A DNA stretch of 64,000 nucleotides from contig PBXZ01000078.1 in the NCBI GenBank assembly GCA_002729415.1, forward strand, positions 1 to 64,000, read 5' to 3'. The translations under genes were made by a program, and so were the position numbers. A model generated the notes under the pieces. The model had not been told where the DNA came from. It saw only the letters and a list, made by a program, of their open reading frames with translations, and did no database searches. Shown one piece after another: positions 59,651 to 64,000 of this stretch (the stretch's first letter is position 1; every line of letters starts with the position of its first letter). Source of the DNA: UBA9662 sp002729415 (GTDB lineage: Bacteria; Poribacteria; WGA-4E; UBA9662).

Positions 59651-60469
59651 GAACTTTCTCCTAACACATAAGGTAAATTAAACAAAACAATAGATCTCCA
59701 AAAATATGAACTAACTGGTTGATATACAAAACCAAAAATGCCTGCGGCAGACAATGTTCACCCCTACTCTCGAGGAACATTCAGTTTAGTTTCAACAAAA
59801 CTGAAGCTGGAACTTTAGGTAAAATTCTATAAACGCTCAGCAGCAAAACCAAACCCGTTCAGAACCAGCCATCGAGTGTGAGAATTAAAAAACATTCTCA
59901 GAGTTACCAGATCACATATTCTACTGATACCATTAGCAGCACAAGTCACATGGTAACTTCATATGGCCTGCTCAGTAGCTGTGTCAACGAGACCAAAAGT
60001 GACAGAACCAACAAATCTTTAGCCATGAGAATGGGGCAAAACCGAACGAAGGTTGGAGACCTTCAACACAACCCCATAGATCAATTGCCCAATTAGAATA
60101 TCGAAAGAATTCAAAATCACAATATAGAATCAATCAATTAGTCTAAGTTGAATTCGCTGTGCTGGTACTTAGGAACGTACATTCTTAGAAACACCTTCTG
60201 AAGGATGACAACCACTAACCAATCAACCTCATCAATTACTTTCTGCTAACCAGTGTACATGGAACTCATTATTTTGTCATCTTTACTCCCACTTTATCTT
60301 TCGAAATGTGCATAAAAAAATACTTTCACAAATATACCTCTAGATAAGCCATTTTCTAGAACTAAAGCAATTGGAGAAATCTCTCAACAGATGAAGAGAA
60401 ATTAAAGTTGGATAGGACCCAACCTCCAAACACTAAACAGGTGAGTTTTGGCAACTGGTGATCATTTAT
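59651..60469. other. Non-coding stretch of about 820 bases
   Basis: AT-rich, with small inverted repeats (59879-59885 with 59894-59900; an arm pair near 59780-59805) but no supported gene. A 72-residue frame at 59878-60096 lacks any coding sign. Confidence 0.4.
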
Positions 60470-61882
60470 TTAAAGGATATCAGCTTTAAGCATGTTTGTT
60501 GAGCTAGAGTGACCAGCTGGCATTCCACCAACAATCACGACTCTGTCTCCAGGATGACCAAGGCCGGTTTTTAAGATGCTTGCCTTCGATTCATTAATCA
60601 TTTGATCAATCCCTTCAGCATATTCAGTCGTAACAGCAGATGTTCCCCAATAAAGCATGGACTTCCTTAGAGTTTGCTCGCATGAACTGACAACAGCAAT
60701 CTTGGCAAATGGTCTATACTTAGAAACCCGCCTTGCCGTATCACCATATCGAGTACAACAAATGATAAGCTTAGCTCCTATTTCTAAGGCTGTATGGCAG
60801 GCCGAATGGACGATAGCGTCTGGGATCTCACCACCAATAGTAATTGGTTTGAAAGAACCCAGATAATCAATTTCCGACTCCGTTGCCAAAGCAACTTCTG
60901 TCATCATTTGAACTGATGCAGTTGGATATCTACCGACTGCAGTTTCAGCAGAAAGCATCAGTGCCGAGGTTCCATCAATAATTGCATTGGCAATGTCAGT
61001 AACTTCGGCCCGTGTCGGTCGTGGACAATTAACCATAGATTCAAGCATCTGAGTTGCAGTAATAACAGGCTTCCCCTGATCGTTTGTTAATTTTATTATT
61101 TTTTTTTGCCAACCAGGTACTTCGGCTAGAGGGACTTCCAAACCTAGATCACCTCTGGCAATCATAACACCATCAGCTTCTGAAATGATACCTTCCAGAT
61201 CATCCAGAGCCTCTTTCTTTTCCAGCTTGACAATCACTGGAATATCAAACTCGTACTGCTCAAGAATCGATTTGAGATTTTTCACATCATCGACATTTCG
61301 CACAAAAGATTGGGCAACCCAATCAACACCAAGCTCTGCACCAAATAAAAGGTCCTCAATATCCTTTGGCGTTGGAATTGCTACGTTCAGCCCAACACCA
61401 GGCACAGTAATTCCTTTCTTTGAGCTCAATTCCCCACCAGCAACCACCACACAATCGATACTAGTTATTGCAGTGGATATTACTTGAAGTTGAATCTCGC
61501 CATCTGCCAATAAGATTTGATCTCCAACAGACAGCGCATTGACGAATTCGGGAGAATTGACAGATACTTTGGTTACATCACCAACTGTTTGTTCAGCCAT
61601 CAGAGTAAATCGAGAGCCCTCGACGAGTTCAACCGAACCTGACTCAAACGTACCAATCCGTACTTTTGGTCCGGAAAGGTCCTGCAGGATTGGAATCCTT
61701 ATACCTAACAACGCTTCTGCTGTTTTGATGTTCTTAATGGTTTCAGCATGCTCGACATGTGTGTCATGTGAGAATGAAATCCGAGCCAAATCCATGCCAG
61801 AAACGACTAATGATTTGATCAACTCAACGGACCTACTGGCAGGACCAATGGTACAAACAATCTTCGTACGTTTACCATTCAT
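60470..61882 (-). CDS. pyk: Pyruvate kinase
   Basis: A 470-residue enzyme of normal length. The family signature is MIARGDLGLEVPLAEVP; other conserved segments are MNGKRTKIVCTIGPASRSVE at the N-terminus, ILQDLSGPKVRIG and ITATQMLESMVNCPRPTRAEVTD. It converts phosphoenolpyruvate and ADP to pyruvate and ATP at the end of glycolysis. It is a single gene; no other glycolytic gene is in the window except the sugar kinase. Confidence 0.96.
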   Translation of the reverse strand: MNGKRTKIVCTIGPASRSVELIKSLVVSGMDLARISFSHDTHVEHAETIKNIKTAEALLGIRIPILQDLSGPKVRIGTFESGSVELVEGSRFTLMAEQTVGDVTKVSVNSPEFVNALSVGDQILLADGEIQLQVISTAITSIDCVVVAGGELSSKKGITVPGVGLNVAIPTPKDIEDLLFGAELGVDWVAQSFVRNVDDVKNLKSILEQYEFDIPVIVKLEKKEALDDLEGIISEADGVMIARGDLGLEVPLAEVPGWQKKIIKLTNDQGKPVITATQMLESMVNCPRPTRAEVTDIANAIIDGTSALMLSAETAVGRYPTASVQMMTEVALATESEIDYLGSFKPITIGGEIPDAIVHSACHTALEIGAKLIICCTRYGDTARRVSKYRPFAKIAVVSSCEQTLRKSMLYWGTSAVTTEYAEGIDQMINESKASILKTGLGHPGDRVVIVGGMPAGHSSSTNMLKADIL

Positions 61883-61949
61883 CTAAAAATATGTTTAATC
61901 ACCCTTCATATGAATTTAATATATGGACTTAACAAAAGTATTATAGATA

Positions 61950-62087
61950 CTATTTCATTTTCTTCACTCTATAAATTCTCAGAATATACCCCAATCCCCC
62001 CATTACACAAATCATTATTAAAAAAATAATCTCCTTCGAAAACCCTCCCCACTTTCGGTTTACATAGACATCAAAAGATCGACTCAT
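61950..62087 (-). CDS. Possible small single-helix membrane protein (45 aa)
   Basis: From the ATG at 62087 the frame gives 45 residues: a basic N-terminus (MSRSFDVYVNRKWGG), one strong membrane helix (EIIFLIMICVMGGLGYIL) and a basic tail. AGAGG lies about 14 bases upstream. The layout is plausible for a small membrane protein but there is no other support. Confidence 0.25.
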   Translation of the reverse strand: MSRSFDVYVNRKWGGFSKEIIFLIMICVMGGLGYILRIYRVKKMK

Positions 62088-62198
62088 TTCACGAACAGCA
62101 TTCCTCTCAAAAAATGACGCATTAATTAGTACCTTACGAAACTGGTGGCAAGTATCAATAATCCAAAAGAATTTCACAGTCAGAAAAACAGAATGCAT

Positions 62199-63246
62199 GT
62201 TCCCTCAAACCCACTGATTGAAACGAGTCAGAACGTGAAAGCCTGTGCTAACTAGTGCTCATTGATTTCATAAGCGAGTCGTTGAACCCTCCAATAAGTT
62301 GCGGTAAATTTAGCCCGGAACGTTCTAGTCCATTTGCATTTAGCTTAGATCAATAATTATCCATTCCGCAGTTATCACTTCGCCCTATCATGCAATCAAA
62401 TCCACGGATACTACATTATCAATTGTGAGCAACCCTCTAATATCTTCAATCACCAAGCGCCCCTTTTCCCGTCAGCCTCACGACGCAATTTGAGAAAATA
62501 TCTACCAACCAAGCCAACTACCCTATGCCCATTCAAAAATTCAGATGTTTCATCAGGGATCCTATCCCCCTCGTAAATAACAACTCAGCTATTTACTTCC
62601 TACATCTATATCAATAAGCTAAGATGGGAATTCCTGCATCATCAATAGAATGTTAAAATATCCTACTATAGACTACAAGAAATTGGCCGAAGGGTGCACC
62701 CCACATACTAACGAATTCCGTACGCCGCACCCTTCCCATGTTTTAAAGTACATTTCATAAGTCCTATCCATACCATTAATCATCAACTAATTTCTTCATT
62801 ACTTTACTCAAACTCAAACAAAGAACATCCACTAATGTAGTCAAAGTGCGGTATATCAGAACAACTGATCCTTAATCCCACATCCTATCCCAAGCCGATC
62901 AAGATTGATGTTTGTTAACCACGCATAAGAAATAGATTATTATATTAGCGGTAAACCTCTTGATGCGAATCATCCCATACCAAGCCACTCCTAACACCAC
63001 AAACTGTGATTTCATAATATCCAGCCGGATCCATAACTTGATTTAATTCGTTATTCTCTACAATAAAATAACAAATCAGACAAATCTACAAGATTGAAAT
63101 TCAACTAGGAATGGCTTAAATGCAGAACTCAATAGAACTCAGGAAGGTAAAACCAATACAATACTGGATGCCTTACTTACCAACACTCCAGAAAATTACT
63201 TCGACAGACCCAACAAGAATATATTTACTGTACCAAGGCTACTAAT
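62199..63246. other. Gene-poor stretch with probable remnants
   Basis: About 1 kb without a full gene. On the minus strand 62945-63085 is open and reads like the C-terminus of a protein (QVMDPAGYYEITVCGVRSGL, ending in VYR then TAA at 62945-62947). An inverted repeat at 62689-62735 lies further on. The rest is AT-rich, with no clear signal. Confidence 0.4.
62689..62735. repeat. Inverted repeat in a gene-poor stretch
   Basis: Arms 62689-62697 and 62727-62735 are perfectly complementary (9 bases) with a 29-base GC-rich spacer that stands out from the AT-rich surroundings. It could be the end of a dispersed repeat or a terminator. Confidence 0.5.
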
Positions 63247-64000
63247 TTACAAATCGGCTGTGGAACCTGCGATTTTTGATGAAATTAATTTCTGTACCTC
63301 ACCATTTTCAATAATACGAATTGCTTTTCCAAGTTGGTCATCATAATCAAGATCAATTAATTGATATATCCCAACATTATTATTAAAAACTCTTTTAGCA
63401 TCCAACATTACCAAATCTGCACTCAATGATATATCATTTTGTTTTAGTATTTCAAATAGTTGACCGAGACTAGCCTCAAGTTTTGAAAAATCCTGAGGAA
63501 CTTTTCCAGTGCTCTTTTCTTCCTTTTCAATCCACTTCTCCACGAAATCATTCACATAACGACCATTACGCATTTTCTGTCGCATCTCAGCATCAGCGAT
63601 TTCGAGTTTTGTCGTATCAATATCAACTTGCGGTTCAATCCCTTTCTCATTAATTGAAGTACCATTTGGAGTGTAATAAGTTGAAATAGTTAACGATACT
63701 GCACCTCCATGCTTTAGAGGAATGCGCTGTTGAACGACTCCCTTACCAAAAGTTTTCTTCCCTAGAAGAACTCCACGAACATGGTCACTAATTGCCCCCG
63801 CCACTATCTCCGACCCGCTCGCGCTGTATTCGTTTATCAACACCACGAGTTCTATATCTTCCGGACAAAGGACTTTTGAACTAGATTTATATTCTTTATT
63901 AGATTGGGGATGGCGCCCTCGGGTCGAAACAATCATCCCCTCAGAAATAAGAGCATCTGAGACATAATAGGCTGAGTCAAGAAGACCTCCAGGATTGTTA
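63247..64000 (-). CDS. S41 C-terminal processing peptidase (Ctp), 5' part outside the window
   Basis: The frame is open to the window end; the visible 250 residues are the C-terminal half. It shows the S41 segments NPGGLLDSAYYVSDALIS, the nucleophile Ser in EYSASGSEIVAGAI, and the catalytic Lys in FGKGVVQ. The tail after it (DIDTTKLEIADAEMRQKMRNG) is the usual helical cap. Ctp enzymes cut C-termini of envelope proteins in the periplasm; the missing N-terminal part should hold a signal peptide and PDZ domain. Confidence 0.88.
   Translation of the reverse strand, partial: NNPGGLLDSAYYVSDALISEGMIVSTRGRHPQSNKEYKSSSKVLCPEDIELVVLINEYSASGSEIVAGAISDHVRGVLLGKKTFGKGVVQQRIPLKHGGAVSLTISTYYTPNGTSINEKGIEPQVDIDTTKLEIADAEMRQKMRNGRYVNDFVEKWIEKEEKSTGKVPQDFSKLEASLGQLFEILKQNDISLSADLVMLDAKRVFNNNVGIYQLIDLDYDDQLGKAIRIIENGEVQKLISSKIAGSTADL

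Noticed and set aside
59878..60096. 72-codon plus-strand frame
   Set aside because: No ribosome site, no motif, and composition like the surrounding non-coding DNA.

Overview
The window looks like a piece of a Candidatus Poribacteria-type chromosome: a low-GC, Gram-negative-like bacterium. The pointers are secreted LamG proteins ending in a KLATTW-type tail, a CRTAC1-like FG-GAP/ASPIC protein, HEAT repeats, several Gfo/Idh/MocA oxidoreductases, a Wzi-like barrel, YajC and outer-membrane-type lipoproteins. The phylum call is inference from gene content, not from a database search. The many 'n' bases behave mostly like polymorphic sites in a composite (population or single-cell) assembly, because inside genes they fall mainly at third codon positions.

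Layout. 1-2.5 kb: three tandem LamG secreted paralogs. 2.5-6.4 kb (minus): HEAT protein, CRTAC1-like protein and a nitrilase-family hydrolase. 6.8 kb: orphan PilZ-like protein behind a near-consensus promoter. 7.7-14.8 kb (minus): a carbohydrate ABC importer (binding protein, two permeases, ATPase) with a membrane class III nucleotide cyclase between the binding protein and the permeases; the cyclase has an N-terminal voltage-sensor-like bundle. 14.9-17.4 kb: ABC exporter pair. 17.4-22.3 kb: glutamine amidotransferase, two Gfo/Idh/MocA oxidoreductases, a Wzi-like barrel and a small HTH protein. 22.3-24.8 kb: M48 protease and HemW. 25.2-31.8 kb: metal-dependent amidohydrolase, a small ORF, an S1C/PDZ protease, a polytopic membrane protein and a nucleoside hydrolase. 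31.9-38.4 kb (minus): ECF sigma, FHA protein, HExxH peptidase, CvpA and a UvrD-type helicase with an inserted, apparently dead exonuclease domain. 38.7-43.8 kb (plus): methyltransferase, lipoprotein, LysM-M23 peptidase, barrel-lytic transglycosylase fusion, tRNA-Val, tRNA-Asp and serS. 43.8-48.0 kb (minus): yebC-ruvC-ruvA-ruvB-queA-yajC. 48.1-53.5 kb (minus): a complete 16S-tRNA-Ile-tRNA-Ala-23S-5S operon with promoter, terminator and RNase III-type processing stems. 53.8-64 kb: frameshifted PfkB kinase, an unidentified TIM-barrel-like protein, a broken gene, a YdcF/DUF218 protein with a lipoprotein, an enolase-superfamily dehydratase, pyruvate kinase, a gene-poor stretch, and the C-terminal part of an S41 processing protease.

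How the genes fit together. The core is ordinary housekeeping: translation, recombination, queuosine, Sec, glycolysis and heme maturation. The accessory theme is scavenging and breakdown of carbohydrates, nucleosides and amides plus envelope remodelling. The most unusual locus is the ABC importer with its embedded voltage-sensor-like cyclase, which suggests that membrane potential and sugar uptake could be linked through a cyclic nucleotide. The LysM-M23 peptidase next to the barrel-transglycosylase fusion and the sigma/FHA/peptidase/CvpA operon look like cell-envelope or stress modules.
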